Source: Thiohalocapsa marina (GTDB taxonomy: Bacteria; Pseudomonadota; Gammaproteobacteria; Chromatiales; Chromatiaceae). From it: DNA of 64,000 bases. Below are positions 34,966-43,791 of the stretch, piece by piece. The stretch lies in assembly GCF_008632335.1 (NCBI RefSeq), contig NZ_VWXX01000003.1, positions 217,204 through 281,203 on the forward strand, read 5' to 3'. How positions within the stretch are numbered: position 1 is the first letter of the stretch; each line of letters opens with the position of its first letter. The position numbers were made by a program, and so were the translations under genes. The notes under the pieces are model-generated. The model saw nothing but the letters and a program-made list of their open reading frames with translations, did not search any database and was not told where the DNA came from.

Positions 34966-35001
34966 GCACAGCCCCGTCCGAGTGGCCCGGACGGGGCCGT
35001 G
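34966..35001. terminator. Terminator-like hairpin between convergent genes
   Basis: GCCCCGTCCG-AGTGGCC-CGGACGGGGC is a perfect 10-bp stem, extended by ACAC/GTGT after one mismatch. It sits in the 91-nt gap between two gene ends, so bidirectional termination is likely even though no long T-run is present. Confidence 0.6.
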
Positions 35002-35029
35002 TTGCGCGCGCGAAAGGGGTATCCGGTCG

Positions 35030-36286
35030 TCAGAACTCCACGGCGAGCTGGGCCACAAGGGCGCTGCCGGTCTCGCCGGTACCGCCGTCCGAAGTGCCGT
35101 AGTCGGTGTCGTAGCTGTATTCCAGCGACAGGGCGGTGTTGTCGAAGATGCCGACGGAAATGCCCACCAGCCAGCGCTCCTCGGGCAGTTCCAGTGCCAG
35201 GGCCTGTTCGGTCGTCTGGTAGGCGGCGGCGGCAACCGCCTCCTTGCCGAACAGGTCGAAGCTGTAACCCAGCTCCAGGTTCCAGGCCGCGGGCTGCGCC
35301 CCCTGGTCCTTGAAGCTCAGGCTGTCCGGGTCGAAGTCATCCGCTGCGGTCAGATACTCGGCGATGACATTGAAGTCGCCCAGCACCATGGCCAGATTCG
35401 CGGTCCAGCCCCCGGTGCGTTCGGTGGGATCCATGCTGAAGGTCGTGTGCGGATCTTCGGCGTACAGCGTATTGTAGCGTTCGCCGCGATTGTCCGAGAT
35501 CAGGTCGGCGAGGGAATCCGAGTCGCCCAGGTCGTTGATGTAGCCGGCACCGGCGCTCCAGGTCAGGTTTCCGGTCTCCATGGCAAAGGCGAGATTGGCG
35601 CCCCAGCTGCCGATCTCCTGCTCCCCATCGACGTCGTTGTCGCCGCTGAAGCCGTAGACACTGCCGCTGAAGCCGTTGTGCACGAAGCCGATCTGTGCGG
35701 CGGTCTCGCGGGCCTCGCCGATCTCTAGCGTCAGCGGGTCGGACAGCAGGTTGGTCTGGTAGGCGCCGAAGGGCACATACAGCTGGCCGGCGGTGAAGAA
35801 GATCGGGCTCAGGTCCGGATTGGCGATGGTGATGAAGGCGAGATCGACCTCCAGATCCGTCTCGTCCTGCTCGTACAGCAGCGACGCCACCACCTGAACC
35901 CAGTCGTTCACCTGGGATGCGATGCCCAGTTCGAAGGTGGCCAGGGTGATGTCGGACTCGGAAGTGCCCTCGAAGGGGTCGACATAGCTCGCCTCGACCT
36001 CGATCAGGCCGGTAATGTCGATGTTCTGGAACCAGCCCCCGTAATGGACTCTTTTTTCTTCCAGTGCCCGTTCCAGTTCCTGGACGCGCATCGGCGCCCC
36101 CTCCAGCGCCTGCTTCTGCGCGGCGATGGTCTTCTGCTGTTGCTCGATGGCCGCGGCCTGCTCGCGGTTCTCCTGCTCCAGTCGCTTGACCCGTTCTTCC
36201 AGGGTCTGGCCGTGCGACGGGAGCGACAGGGCCGTGCAACCCGCAACGACTAGGCTGACGCCGAGGTAGCTTTGCTTCTTGTTCAT
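35030..36286 (-). CDS. LbtU-family siderophore porin
   Basis: An outer-membrane beta-barrel protein of 418 residues. After an export signal (ending LPSHGQ; VAGC within it also resembles a lipobox) comes a coiled coil (about 28-80, LEERVKRLEQENREQ). The barrel has alternating strands and acidic loops and a typical C-terminal aromatic residue (QLAVEF). The coiled coil plus barrel layout matches LbtU, the TonB-independent legiobactin receptor of Legionella. It is third in the Fur-box operon, 40 nt after the NikK-like gene. The substrate is inferred to be a ferric chelate or other metal complex. Confidence 0.72.
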   Translation of the reverse strand: MNKKQSYLGVSLVVAGCTALSLPSHGQTLEERVKRLEQENREQAAAIEQQQKTIAAQKQALEGAPMRVQELERALEEKRVHYGGWFQNIDITGLIEVEASYVDPFEGTSESDITLATFELGIASQVNDWVQVVASLLYEQDETDLEVDLAFITIANPDLSPIFFTAGQLYVPFGAYQTNLLSDPLTLEIGEARETAAQIGFVHNGFSGSVYGFSGDNDVDGEQEIGSWGANLAFAMETGNLTWSAGAGYINDLGDSDSLADLISDNRGERYNTLYAEDPHTTFSMDPTERTGGWTANLAMVLGDFNVIAEYLTAADDFDPDSLSFKDQGAQPAAWNLELGYSFDLFGKEAVAAAAYQTTEQALALELPEERWLVGISVGIFDNTALSLEYSYDTDYGTSDGGTGETGSALVAQLAVEF

Positions 36287-36326
36287 GATGCGTGTTTCGG
36301 TGACGTTGCTGTGGCTGGCGGCTGGC

Positions 36327-37112
36327 TTAGAATTCCGACGCCTTGATCCACAGCACGGCATCCTGTGACAGCTCCTTGCCTTCGTGCTCCTTTTGCGGAC
36401 CCGAACCCAGGCAGGCGAATCCCCAGACGCCGGGCCGCGGGATGCCGAACGTAAACATGCCGTTGGGGTCCGTGATGGCGACGATGGCGGTATCCGGCAC
36501 CGGGCCTGTGTTCTCCTTGCCGAAGGCATTGCCCGCCATGTCGATGTCGGTGTTGATGTACTCCACCTCGCACTCGACGCCGGCGGCCGGCTTGCCATCG
36601 GACAGCAGCTGTCCGGTGAAGCTGCCGTTGGCGAAGGCCTGATAGGGCTTGTTCAGCGGCACGATCTCGGTGGGCAGGCCGACGGGCTCGTTCCAGCCCG
36701 TGGGCATGCCACCCTTGTTGACCATGGATTTGGTGATCTGCTGGATGTAGATGTCCTCGGCGCTCTCCAGATAGGGCGCCGGCGTCAGTGCGAACACATA
36801 GTCGCCATTACGCCGCACCTTGTAGTTGGCCTCGTAGGCCTGCGCCTCGTTGTGGGCACCGCTCCAGGTGACGGGCTTCAGGCTGTCGGTCAGGTCCGTC
36901 TGCTCGCCCTTGAAGGTGACCGTGAACTGTTCCGGCTGCCCCATGTCCATGGCGTGTCCATTTTCCATCGGGTGGCCGAAGACCAGCTTCAGGTTGATCT
37001 CCGTGGGGTCCTGCAGCATGACCTCCGGGGTGTAGACCAGCTGGAAATGGGCCTGCGCGCTGCCGGCGAGGGTGGCACCGGCGATTGCGGCGATCAGAGG
37101 GGACGTCTTCAT
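36327..37112 (-). CDS. DUF4198 (NikK-like) exported protein, copy 1
   Basis: A 261-residue periplasmic protein with signal peptide cleavage predicted at SAQA/HFQLV, leaving an N-terminal His. It has conserved NLKLVFGHPMENG, DYVFALTPAPYLE and a C-terminal SpaA/Ig-like region (GMFTFGIPRPGVWGFACL). DUF4198 proteins include NikK of Ni/Co uptake systems. Here it is paired with a NikL-like small protein and an LbtU-type porin downstream of a Fur box, which points to iron rather than nickel. The start at 37112 has an AGGAGA ribosome-binding site. It is paralogous to the protein at 39540-40343. Confidence 0.8.
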   Translation of the reverse strand: MKTSPLIAAIAGATLAGSAQAHFQLVYTPEVMLQDPTEINLKLVFGHPMENGHAMDMGQPEQFTVTFKGEQTDLTDSLKPVTWSGAHNEAQAYEANYKVRRNGDYVFALTPAPYLESAEDIYIQQITKSMVNKGGMPTGWNEPVGLPTEIVPLNKPYQAFANGSFTGQLLSDGKPAAGVECEVEYINTDIDMAGNAFGKENTGPVPDTAIVAITDPNGMFTFGIPRPGVWGFACLGSGPQKEHEGKELSQDAVLWIKASEF

Positions 37113-37135
37113 GCAGGTGTTCTCCTGTTGCGGGT

Positions 37136-37456
37136 TCATTCCACGATGTCGCTGCTGGCGATTTCCACGGCATGGCCGGGTCCGGCATCGAACACCACCC
37201 GGTAGTCGCCGTCGGGCTTGTCGAACTCGAACTCACTGTATTCGCTCATTTCCGCCTCCAGCAGGGTGCTGCCATCGATGCCGACAACCCGAACGGCGAC
37301 ACCCGCGGCGGAGGATCCGTCAGAGAAGCCGCCCTCGCACAGAACGGTGCCGTCGCCGTTGTCGTAACAGGCGCACAAGGGGGTGTGGGCAATGGCGCCG
37401 GAGGCGCCCAGAACGGCGGCGAGGCCGATGCCGGCGGAAAACGATCTGATCATCAT
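37136..37456 (-). CDS. Small exported NikL-like protein
   Basis: A 106-residue protein with signal peptide (cleavage predicted at GAIA/HTPL, leaving an N-terminal His) and an Ig-like domain containing CACYDNGDGTVLCEGGFSDG. It aligns by eye with the N-terminal domain of the larger NikL-like protein at 40585-41352 (H-x-x-x...G...E/C-G...G-G/D...A-G...V/I-R-V) but lacks that protein's linker and C-terminal TM helix. Two to three cysteines are present. First gene of the operon behind the Fur box; 23 nt upstream of the NikK-like gene. Confidence 0.72.
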   Translation of the reverse strand: MMIRSFSAGIGLAAVLGASGAIAHTPLCACYDNGDGTVLCEGGFSDGSSAAGVAVRVVGIDGSTLLEAEMSEYSEFEFDKPDGDYRVVFDAGPGHAVEIASSDIVE

Positions 37457-37524
37457 GGTGCTGGGTCTCTTCGTTGCGTTTGTGCCAAAAGCCCCTATAG
37501 ACTAGCGGCATCCAACACGAAAGT

Positions 37525-37546
37525 AAATAACAACGATTCTCATTAC
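37525..37546 (-). promoter_or_regulatory. Fur box upstream of the NikL/NikK/porin operon
   Basis: On the minus strand TGAGAATCGTTGTTA (37542-37528) matches the TGATAATnATTATCA Fur core at 10 of 14 informative positions and also fits the GAGAATC variant common in gammaproteobacteria. It lies about 75 nt before the first ATG of the operon in an AT-rich gap. The downstream LbtU-type porin supports iron control. Confidence 0.65.
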
Positions 37547-37617
37547 TTTAGCTGAGCACTAGGGTACTGCAGGGCGGAAGTGTCGGCTTGACTGGGGGAG
37601 GGGCGGCGAGCGGCGTG

Positions 37618-39321
37618 TCAGCCGTTGCTGCGATCCAGCGCGATCCGTGTCGCCTGGGCAATGGAGCGTGCGAACTCCAGTTCGCCGCGGCGGCGGCGGA
37701 TGCCGTAGCGGCGCAGTTTCAGCAGCATGCGTGGGGCCAGCCCGTTGATGACCAGCTTTACGCCGCGCTGGCGCAGATTGGCGGCAATGGACTCCATGGC
37801 CACCATGGCGGTCAGGTCCATCAGGGTGACATCGGAGCAGTCGAGGATGATCGCCCGCACCTCTGGGCGCACGCTGGTGAGGGCGCTCAGGGCCTTTTGC
37901 GCCGCACCGAAGAACAGCGGGCCGTTGATGTCGTAGATCAGCACGTCGTTCGGCAGCTGGGCGGCATGCGGATGCTGGGCGGGCTCCACCAGCTGGATCT
38001 GGGTCAGTTCGATGGTGCGGCGGATGAACAGCACCGCCGCCAGGCCCATGCCCACGGCGACGGCGATCTCCATGCTGACCAGCACCGTGAGTCCGAAACA
38101 GGTCAGCAGGGTTGCCACGTCGCCGCGCGGCGCCCCCCGCAGGATGCGCATGAAGTGCCGCGCCTCGCTCATGTTCCAGGCCACCATCAGCAGCAGTGCG
38201 GCCATGGCCGCCATCGGGATGTGGGCCAGGGCGGGGGCCAGCGATGCGATGGCCAGCAGGATGAACATGGCATGCACGACCGACGCCAGCGGCGAGCCGG
38301 CCCCGGCGCGGACATTGGCCGCCGTGCGTGCGATGGCAGCGGTGGCCGGGATGCCGCCGAAGAAAGGCACCGCGAGATTGCCGAGGCCCTGGCCGATCAA
38401 CTCGTCATTGGGATTGTGCCGGCCGCCGGACAGGCCGTCCGCCACCGTGGCACAGAGCAGCGATTCCAGCGCGCCGAGCATGGCGATGGCGAATGCGGGT
38501 GCGATCAGCGCGCGCAACAGCTCGAACGACAGCCCGATTGGCGTGCCGTCGGGCCCCGGCAGGTGCCAGGGCAGCAGGGGCTGCGGCGGCAGCGGCGGAA
38601 TGCCCGGCAGCGTCTCGCCGTCGAGCAGGTACTCGAAGCGCGAGCCGATGGTGGCTACCTGGAAGCCGCCGTCGCTGGCCCAGCCGAGCAGGAGCGCCAG
38701 CAGCGTGCCCGCCAGCAGTGCGATCAGGTGGCCGGGGATCCGGCTCTTGAGGCGACCCCAGCCGAGCAGGATGGCGAACGTCAGCAGCCCGATCAGGGTG
38801 TCTTCCCAGCGCAGTCCGCCCAGCCCGGCGGCGATACGGGTCACCTTTTCCGGCAAACTGCCGTCCAGGGGGCCCAGGCCAAGCCCCAGCAGCTCGGGTA
38901 TCTGCAGCAACGCGATGACGGTGCCGATGCCGGCGGTGAAGCCGATGGTGACCGGGTAGGGCACCACAGCGATCAGCTTGCCCAGTCGCGCCAGGCCGAG
39001 TGCGACCAGGATCACCCCCGACAGCATGCCCGCCAGCAGCAGACCGCCCAGTCCGTAGGTTTGCGTGATGGGCAGCAGCACCACCACGAAGGCAGCCGTG
39101 GGCCCGGAGATGTTCACCCGCGAGCCGCCGCTCAGGGCGACGACGATGCCGGCGACGATGGCGGTGTAGAGCCCGTGCTGCGGTGCCACGCCGCTGGCGA
39201 TGGCCAGCGCCATGGATAGCGGTAGTGCGATGACGCCCACGGTGAGCCCGGCCAGGATGTCACCACGCACGGCCGATGGGCGCAGGCCCCCGCGGAGCGA
39301 ATCGGTGACGGCGGAAAACAT
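37618..39321 (-). CDS. SulP-family anion transporter
   Basis: A 567-residue inner-membrane transporter of the SLC26/SulP family: about 12-14 TM helices (start DILAGLTVGVIALPLSMALA; signature SGPTAAFVVVLLP; NPNDELIGQGLGNLAVPFFG) and a C-terminal STAS domain (about 455-560, IILDCSDVTLMDLTAM). Members move sulfate, bicarbonate or C4-dicarboxylates; DauA/YchM and BicA are relatives. The substrate cannot be read from sequence. The start at 39321 follows GGAG. It is divergent from the second NikK-like gene. Confidence 0.9.
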   Translation of the reverse strand: MFSAVTDSLRGGLRPSAVRGDILAGLTVGVIALPLSMALAIASGVAPQHGLYTAIVAGIVVALSGGSRVNISGPTAAFVVVLLPITQTYGLGGLLLAGMLSGVILVALGLARLGKLIAVVPYPVTIGFTAGIGTVIALLQIPELLGLGLGPLDGSLPEKVTRIAAGLGGLRWEDTLIGLLTFAILLGWGRLKSRIPGHLIALLAGTLLALLLGWASDGGFQVATIGSRFEYLLDGETLPGIPPLPPQPLLPWHLPGPDGTPIGLSFELLRALIAPAFAIAMLGALESLLCATVADGLSGGRHNPNDELIGQGLGNLAVPFFGGIPATAAIARTAANVRAGAGSPLASVVHAMFILLAIASLAPALAHIPMAAMAALLLMVAWNMSEARHFMRILRGAPRGDVATLLTCFGLTVLVSMEIAVAVGMGLAAVLFIRRTIELTQIQLVEPAQHPHAAQLPNDVLIYDINGPLFFGAAQKALSALTSVRPEVRAIILDCSDVTLMDLTAMVAMESIAANLRQRGVKLVINGLAPRMLLKLRRYGIRRRRGELEFARSIAQATRIALDRSNG

Positions 39322-39539
39322 CGGACGGGACTCCTCAATGCTGGCGGACGGGCGTGTAACGTCCCATGATATACCCGTCGCAAGCAAGGTTTTCGTTTTC
39401 GTGCCTGGCATGGTTCGAGTGCATAACCGGCCGTGCTGTCGATTGGCGCGAACTGTGGCTGAATAAGCCCGGGTTGCCACAAACTCAGCGCCGGGCTTAT
39501 CGTCTTGGCCGTCATCATCGAGCTGTACTGGAGATCCAC

Positions 39540-40343
39540 ATGACCGTCCTGCATTGCCGCCGCTGCGCGCCTCGCCGTGCCCTTCATCGGGTAGCCCTGG
39601 GGTTGGCTAGCCTGTTGCTCCCGCTCTGCGCCGCGGCCCATTTCCAGGAACTGATCCCGTCCACCGAGATCGTCGATGCGGACTCCGGGCGCCAGATCAG
39701 GCTCGATCTGGCATTCACGCATCCGATGGAACGCGGTCCGGCCATGCCCATGGCAGAGCCCGTCGCCTTCGGTGTGCTGACGCCGGACGGCCGTCGCGAC
39801 CTTCGCGCGTCGCTCGACGCCGTCGAACTGGACGGAAAGACGGCTTATCGCGCCAGCTTCGCGGTGCCGGGGCCGGGAGACTACATATTCTTTGTCGAGC
39901 CCGCGCCCTACTGGGAGCCGGCCGAAGGGGTCATGATCGTCCACTACACCAAGGTCATCGTCGACGCCTACGGGGCCGAGGCGGGCTGGGATCGCCCGGT
40001 GGGGCTGCCGGTGGAGATCGAGCCGCTGACCCGCCCCTATGGTCTCTGGACCGGCAACCTGTTCACCGGCATTGTCAGGAAGGGCGGCGAGCCCGTGCCC
40101 CATGCCGAGGTCGAGGTGGAATGGCGCAACGACGGCAGCGTCACGCCCCCGGCGGCCCCCTTCGTGACCCAGGTGCTGAAGGCCGACGCCCAGGGACAGT
40201 TCAGCTATGCCATGCCGCGGGCCGGCTGGTGGGGCTTCGCGGCGCTGATCGAAGGGGACACACCGATGCCGAATCCGGACGGTGAGCCGGTGCCGGTGGA
40301 GCAGGGCGCGCTGATCTGGGTGCGCGCCCGGGACATGCAATAG
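39540..40343 (+). CDS. DUF4198 (NikK-like) exported protein, copy 2
   Basis: A 267-residue protein with a signal peptide (about 33 residues, predicted cleavage CAAA/HFQEL, leaving N-terminal His). It shares [26 protein letters not shown] and [18 protein letters not shown] with the copy at 36327-37112, so the two are paralogues. NikK proteins accompany NikMNQO-type nickel transporters, but none is present nearby. Paired with the NikL-like gene 241 nt downstream. Confidence 0.82.
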   Translation: MTVLHCRRCAPRRALHRVALGLASLLLPLCAAAHFQELIPSTEIVDADSGRQIRLDLAFTHPMERGPAMPMAEPVAFGVLTPDGRRDLRASLDAVELDGKTAYRASFAVPGPGDYIFFVEPAPYWEPAEGVMIVHYTKVIVDAYGAEAGWDRPVGLPVEIEPLTRPYGLWTGNLFTGIVRKGGEPVPHAEVEVEWRNDGSVTPPAAPFVTQVLKADAQGQFSYAMPRAGWWGFAALIEGDTPMPNPDGEPVPVEQGALIWVRARDMQ

Positions 40344-40389
40344 GCCCGGATTGAGTCCGTTTATCCCGGAACGCACAGTTGAACCGCAA

Positions 40390-40438
40390 GGGAAATGCTG
40401 ATTTTTGGTCTCCTGGCCAGTAAAACGGTGTCTCCTTA
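40390..40438. repeat. Palindromic intergenic element, copy C (short form)
   Basis: Reading the minus strand it starts TAAGGAGACACCG, like the left end of copy A (TTAAGGAGACGCTG), continues with a GGCC..GACC core, and ends with AAAATCAGCATTTCCC, like the right end of the family. About 49 bp: essentially the two ends joined. It lies between the NikK-like and NikL-like genes. Confidence 0.6.
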
Positions 40439-40584
40439 TCGCGGGCTGGGTGTCGGCCTGGGCCCAAGGTCATGGTCGTTGATGATCACTGTCTCAGGCT
40501 GCGCCCGAACACCGATGCGAGTTGAAGATACAGGGGTACTGATCGCGTGATGAAGGTCCCGGCAAACCGACGTCCGGAGGGGGC

Positions 40585-41352
40585 GTGATGCGCCGACAGC
40601 GACGGGCCAGTCTGGGCGCGCTGTTGGCCGGCATTCCGGCGCCCGGTGTGCGGGCGCCGGTCGTCCTGCTGCTGGTCGCCCTGTTGTCGGGCGTCCTGTG
40701 GCCAGGCATCAGGCCCGCCTACGCCCACAAGCTCAATGTCTTTGCCGCCGCCGACGGCACCTGGATCGAGGGCTCGACCTATTTCGCCGGTGGCGCCGGG
40801 GCCAGTGGCGCAAGAATCCGCGTGACCGACGCGTCCGGCGCCCTGCTGGCGGAACTGGAGTCGGCGGCGGACGGCCGCTTTCGCTTTCAGGCCAGCGGTC
40901 CCCAGGACCACCGGGTCATCGCCCGCATTGGAGATGGTCATCGGGCCGAATGGCTGGTCACGGCCGAGGAACTTGCCGGCGGCTTTGCGCCGGCACAGGC
41001 GGAGACGCTGGCGCCTGCAATGACCAATGCCCCGGTGGCAGACCAGCCGGTCCTGGATTCAGCCATTGGTGATGCAGTCACTGGTGATGCAGCCACGGGC
41101 GCGGCAGACAGCGCAGTTCCAGTCACCTTGGCCGCGCCGCCGCCGGGACCTGAAGCCGCGGGGCTCGAAGCGGCGATCGAGGCCGCCGTCGCGCGCCAGA
41201 TTGCCCAACAGATCCGCCCCCTGCGAGAGGAACTGCTCGCCACCCGCGACGCCTTGCGGCTGCAGGACGTGCTCGGCGGCATCGGCTACATCTTCGGCCT
41301 CGCCGGTCTGGCGCTGTGGTGGAAGGCCCGTCGCAACACATCTGTCAACTAG
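40585..41352 (+). CDS. NikL-like membrane-anchored exported protein
   Basis: A 255-residue protein. A long signal sequence ends RPAYA/HKLN, leaving an N-terminal His. An Ig-like domain follows (FAAADGTWIEGSTYFAGG), then an Ala/Pro-rich linker, a predicted helical stretch (IAQQIRPLREELLATRD) and a C-terminal TM helix (VLGGIGYIFGLAGLALWW) with a basic end. This is the NikL architecture (nickel/cobalt ECF-type transport accessory). The transporter components NikM/N, NikQ and NikO are not in the window, so partner and substrate are uncertain. Confidence 0.78.
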   Translation: MMRRQRRASLGALLAGIPAPGVRAPVVLLLVALLSGVLWPGIRPAYAHKLNVFAAADGTWIEGSTYFAGGAGASGARIRVTDASGALLAELESAADGRFRFQASGPQDHRVIARIGDGHRAEWLVTAEELAGGFAPAQAETLAPAMTNAPVADQPVLDSAIGDAVTGDAATGAADSAVPVTLAAPPPGPEAAGLEAAIEAAVARQIAQQIRPLREELLATRDALRLQDVLGGIGYIFGLAGLALWWKARRNTSVN

Positions 41353-41432
41353 GGTGACAGTGTATAAATTAAGCGGAAACTCCGGGTGAGGGTGTATCGA
41401 TTCATCGCAACCTGAGCTTGGGTTCGCAGGTT

Positions 41433-41534
41433 GGGTGTCGGTGGTCTGGGGGCGCCGTGGATCCATCCTCGGGGGCTTCACGATCGCATCCCTGTTCGGA
41501 TCAAGGGCGATCGAGACCCCGACCGCCGACACCC
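41433..41534. repeat. Structured hairpin repeat, copy 1
   Basis: An imperfect stem of about 19 bp (41433-41452 with 41516-41534, GGGTGTCGG.../...CCGACACCC) encloses an inner hairpin CGATCGC(AT)CCCT...AGGGCGATCG. The inner strand (GCCGTGGATCC, then GGCTTCACGATCGCATCCCTG) is shared with copy 2 at 63841-63946. It lies in a 352-nt gene-free gap (41353-41704) between the NikL-like gene and the antiporter operon. Confidence 0.7.
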
Positions 41535-41704
41535 TCTAACACGGATACGCACTGGTGCCCCTTTGGAGATTTCGGGACAAGACCCCACCCTCTGGTCGGG
41601 AATGGCGACGCGCCGGTGCGCGGTGCCACCGAAGTGCCATGACCTCCCAGCGGTGAGCTGGAGTTGCTCATCCCGACACGCATGAGACACGGACCCGCAC
41701 GCGC

Positions 41705-42271
41705 ATGACCCATCGCTCGCCCGGCCTCCTTGCCAAGCGGCTCTTCCTGCGGGGCGCCCTGTTTGCGGGCGTCTGGGTACTCCTGGTGGGACCTGACCCC
41801 GTGGCCTGGATCGTGGGCGGGCCTGCCGTGATCGGCGCGACTGTCGCCAGCCTCTGGCTGATCAAGGGCCGCCCGTCGGCGCGCCCGGGGTCCCCTGGAT
41901 CCTCTTTGTCGTTGACTGGATTGCTGCGCTTCACCCCCTACTTCCTGTGGGAGTCCGTGCGGGGCGGGCTCGATGTGGCCGGGCGGGTCATGGTGCCGCG
42001 CCTGCGCATTCGGCCGGGGGTGCATGTCTATCGCATGCGGCTGCGCGGGCGGCCCGCCCGCGTCATGTTCATCGACAGCGTCTCGCTGATTCCAGGCACC
42101 CTGAGCGCCGATCTGCGCGGTGATCAGGTGTCGGTGCATGCCCTGGATACGCGTGCCCCTCTTGATGCGGAACTGCGTCGGCTCGAGGAGCGGGTGGCCG
42201 GCCTGTTCGGCGAGGTGCTCGATCACCAGGCTGGAGTGGATTCGCCACCGGCAGCGGGGGGCGCCCGATGA
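41705..42271 (+). CDS. mnhE: Mrp/Mnh antiporter subunit E
   Basis: A 188-residue membrane protein of the MnhE/MrpE family. It has two N-terminal TM helices, the motif PYFLWESVRGGLDVAGRV, and a cytoplasmic domain with IDSVSLIPGTLSADL, the family hallmark. First gene of a nine-gene operon with 4-nt overlaps between most members. No clear ribosome-binding site is seen before the ATG at 41705. Confidence 0.9.
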   Translation: MTHRSPGLLAKRLFLRGALFAGVWVLLVGPDPVAWIVGGPAVIGATVASLWLIKGRPSARPGSPGSSLSLTGLLRFTPYFLWESVRGGLDVAGRVMVPRLRIRPGVHVYRMRLRGRPARVMFIDSVSLIPGTLSADLRGDQVSVHALDTRAPLDAELRRLEERVAGLFGEVLDHQAGVDSPPAAGGAR

Positions 42272-42537
42272 CCGCCTATCTGCTTGTGATCGCCTTGGTC
42301 CTGATGCTGAGCATCGCCATCGGCCTGGTGCGTGTCGCCATCGGCCCAACGCCGTCGGACCGCATGATGGCGGCCCAGTTGATGGGGACATCCGGCATCG
42401 GCGTCGTTCTGCTGCTCGCGCAGGTGGTCGAGGTCGGCGGGCTCGTCGATGTCGCCCTGATCTTCGCGCTGCTCGCCGCGGTGGCCGTAACAGCCTTCAC
42501 GCGTCGGCGTGCAAACGAGCGCGAGGCGAAAGGATGA
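42268..42537 (+). CDS. mnhF: Mrp/Mnh antiporter subunit F
   Basis: An 89-residue protein with three TM helices and the MnhF motif GPTPSDRMMAAQLMGTSGIG. It overlaps mnhE and mnhG by 4 nt each. Part of the membrane module that supports cation movement in Mrp complexes. Confidence 0.92.
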   Translation: MTAYLLVIALVLMLSIAIGLVRVAIGPTPSDRMMAAQLMGTSGIGVVLLLAQVVEVGGLVDVALIFALLAAVAVTAFTRRRANEREAKG

Positions 42538-42830
42538 CGATCGCAGAGGGTCTGAGCTTCGGCCTGCTCGGCGCAGGTGCGTTCTTCTTCATGGCAGGTT
42601 CGGTCGGACTCATCCGGCTGCCGGATCGCTTCACCCGACTCCATGCCCTGACCAAGGCCGACAATGTCGGTCTGGGCTTGATCGTGCTCGGCCTGATGCC
42701 GCTCGCGGCCGATGTACGCGAGGCGCTCAAGCTTGGGCTGATCTGGATCCTTGTGGTGATCGCCGGGGCAACCGGGGCGCACCTGATCGCAAAGCGGGCC
42801 CTGCGCGGCGACGGTGAGGACGCCCAATGA
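42534..42830 (+). CDS. mnhG: Mrp/Mnh antiporter subunit G
   Basis: A 98-residue protein with three TM helices and the MnhG signature GLIRLPDRFTRLHALTKADN. The start at 42534 overlaps the mnhF stop (ATGA). It overlaps the next gene by 4 nt. Confidence 0.93.
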   Translation: MTIAEGLSFGLLGAGAFFFMAGSVGLIRLPDRFTRLHALTKADNVGLGLIVLGLMPLAADVREALKLGLIWILVVIAGATGAHLIAKRALRGDGEDAQ

Positions 42831-43114
42831 CGACGACGCTGCTGGCCGCCTTCGACATCCTGCTGTCTCTCACGCTACTCGCGCTTGCCGCGGCGGCGCT
42901 GACCAGCGCTGAGCCGCGTCGCGCCGTGATCCTCTTCATCGCCTTCGGACTCGTGCTGGCACTGGTCTGGGCTCGCCTGCGGGCGCCCGACCTCGCCTTG
43001 GCCGAGGCTGCCATCGGCGCCGGGCTCAGCGGTGCGCTTCTGCTCGCGGCGACGCGCCGCGCGAAGGCGCACACGAAGGAAGGCGCATCGGGATCGCCGG
43101 AGGGTCAGCCATGA
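42827..43114 (+). CDS. MbhD-like subunit (stand-alone MrpA C-terminal segment)
   Basis: A 95-residue protein with three TM helices and the DUF4040/MbhD motif LVWARLRAPDLALAEAAIGAG. In most bacterial Mrp systems this segment is fused to the C-terminus of MrpA. Here it is a separate gene, as in Mbh/Mrp-type archaeal complexes. It overlaps both neighbours by 4 nt. Confidence 0.88.
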   Translation: MTTTLLAAFDILLSLTLLALAAAALTSAEPRRAVILFIAFGLVLALVWARLRAPDLALAEAAIGAGLSGALLLAATRRAKAHTKEGASGSPEGQP

Positions 43115-43791
43115 CACGCTTCGTCTCGCTGGTCTTGCTGCCGCTTGGTCTGGCAGCAATCGGGGTCGTGCTCATCTGGACCTTCTACCTGGCTGCCACC
43201 GGCGAGGCCGGTGCGCGTCTCGCCGACCTCGCACTCGCGCGTGTCCCCGAGACCGGCGTCAGTAATCCCGTGACCTCGGTGCTCCTCAACTACCGCGCCT
43301 ATGACACCCTGCTCGAGCTCGCGGTGCTCCTGGCCGCCCTGCTCGGCATCTGGTCGCTTGGCCCGGCTGCACCGGGGTTTCAGCGTGGGGGTGAGATCCT
43401 GCAGGGCATGGTGGACTGGTTCGTGCCGCTGCTGATCCTTGCCGCGGGTTACATGCTCTGGGTGGGCGCCTACGCCCCGGGCGGGGCCTTCCAGGCCGGC
43501 GCCCTCCTGGGCTCGGCTGGGGTCATGCTGGCGCTCGCCGGCTACCCGAGCGCGGGCCTGCCCTCGGAGCGGTTGCTGAGGCTGCTCTCGATCCTTGGGA
43601 TCCTGGCATTCTGCCTCGTTGGCTTGGTCCTCATGGTGCTCGGTCTGGGCTTTTTGACCTACCCGCCTGAACTGGCCAAGTGGTTGATACTGCTGATTGA
43701 AACCGGCGCAACCCTGGCCATTGGCGTGACCCTGGCGGCGGCCTATCTGGGCGGACGCCCGGACCACACCTCTGAGGTGGATGCGCCATGA
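43111..43791 (+). CDS. mnhB: MbhE-MnhB fusion subunit
   Basis: A 226-residue protein. The N-terminal part is MbhE-like (NPVTSVLLNYRAYDTLLEL, the MrpA C-terminal segment). The rest is MnhB (MVDWFVPLLILAAGYMLWVG, GAYAPGGAFQAGALL). The fusion replaces the usual MrpA-E and MrpB split. 4-nt overlap with mnhC. Confidence 0.88.
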   Translation: MTRFVSLVLLPLGLAAIGVVLIWTFYLAATGEAGARLADLALARVPETGVSNPVTSVLLNYRAYDTLLELAVLLAALLGIWSLGPAAPGFQRGGEILQGMVDWFVPLLILAAGYMLWVGAYAPGGAFQAGALLGSAGVMLALAGYPSAGLPSERLLRLLSILGILAFCLVGLVLMVLGLGFLTYPPELAKWLILLIETGATLAIGVTLAAAYLGGRPDHTSEVDAP

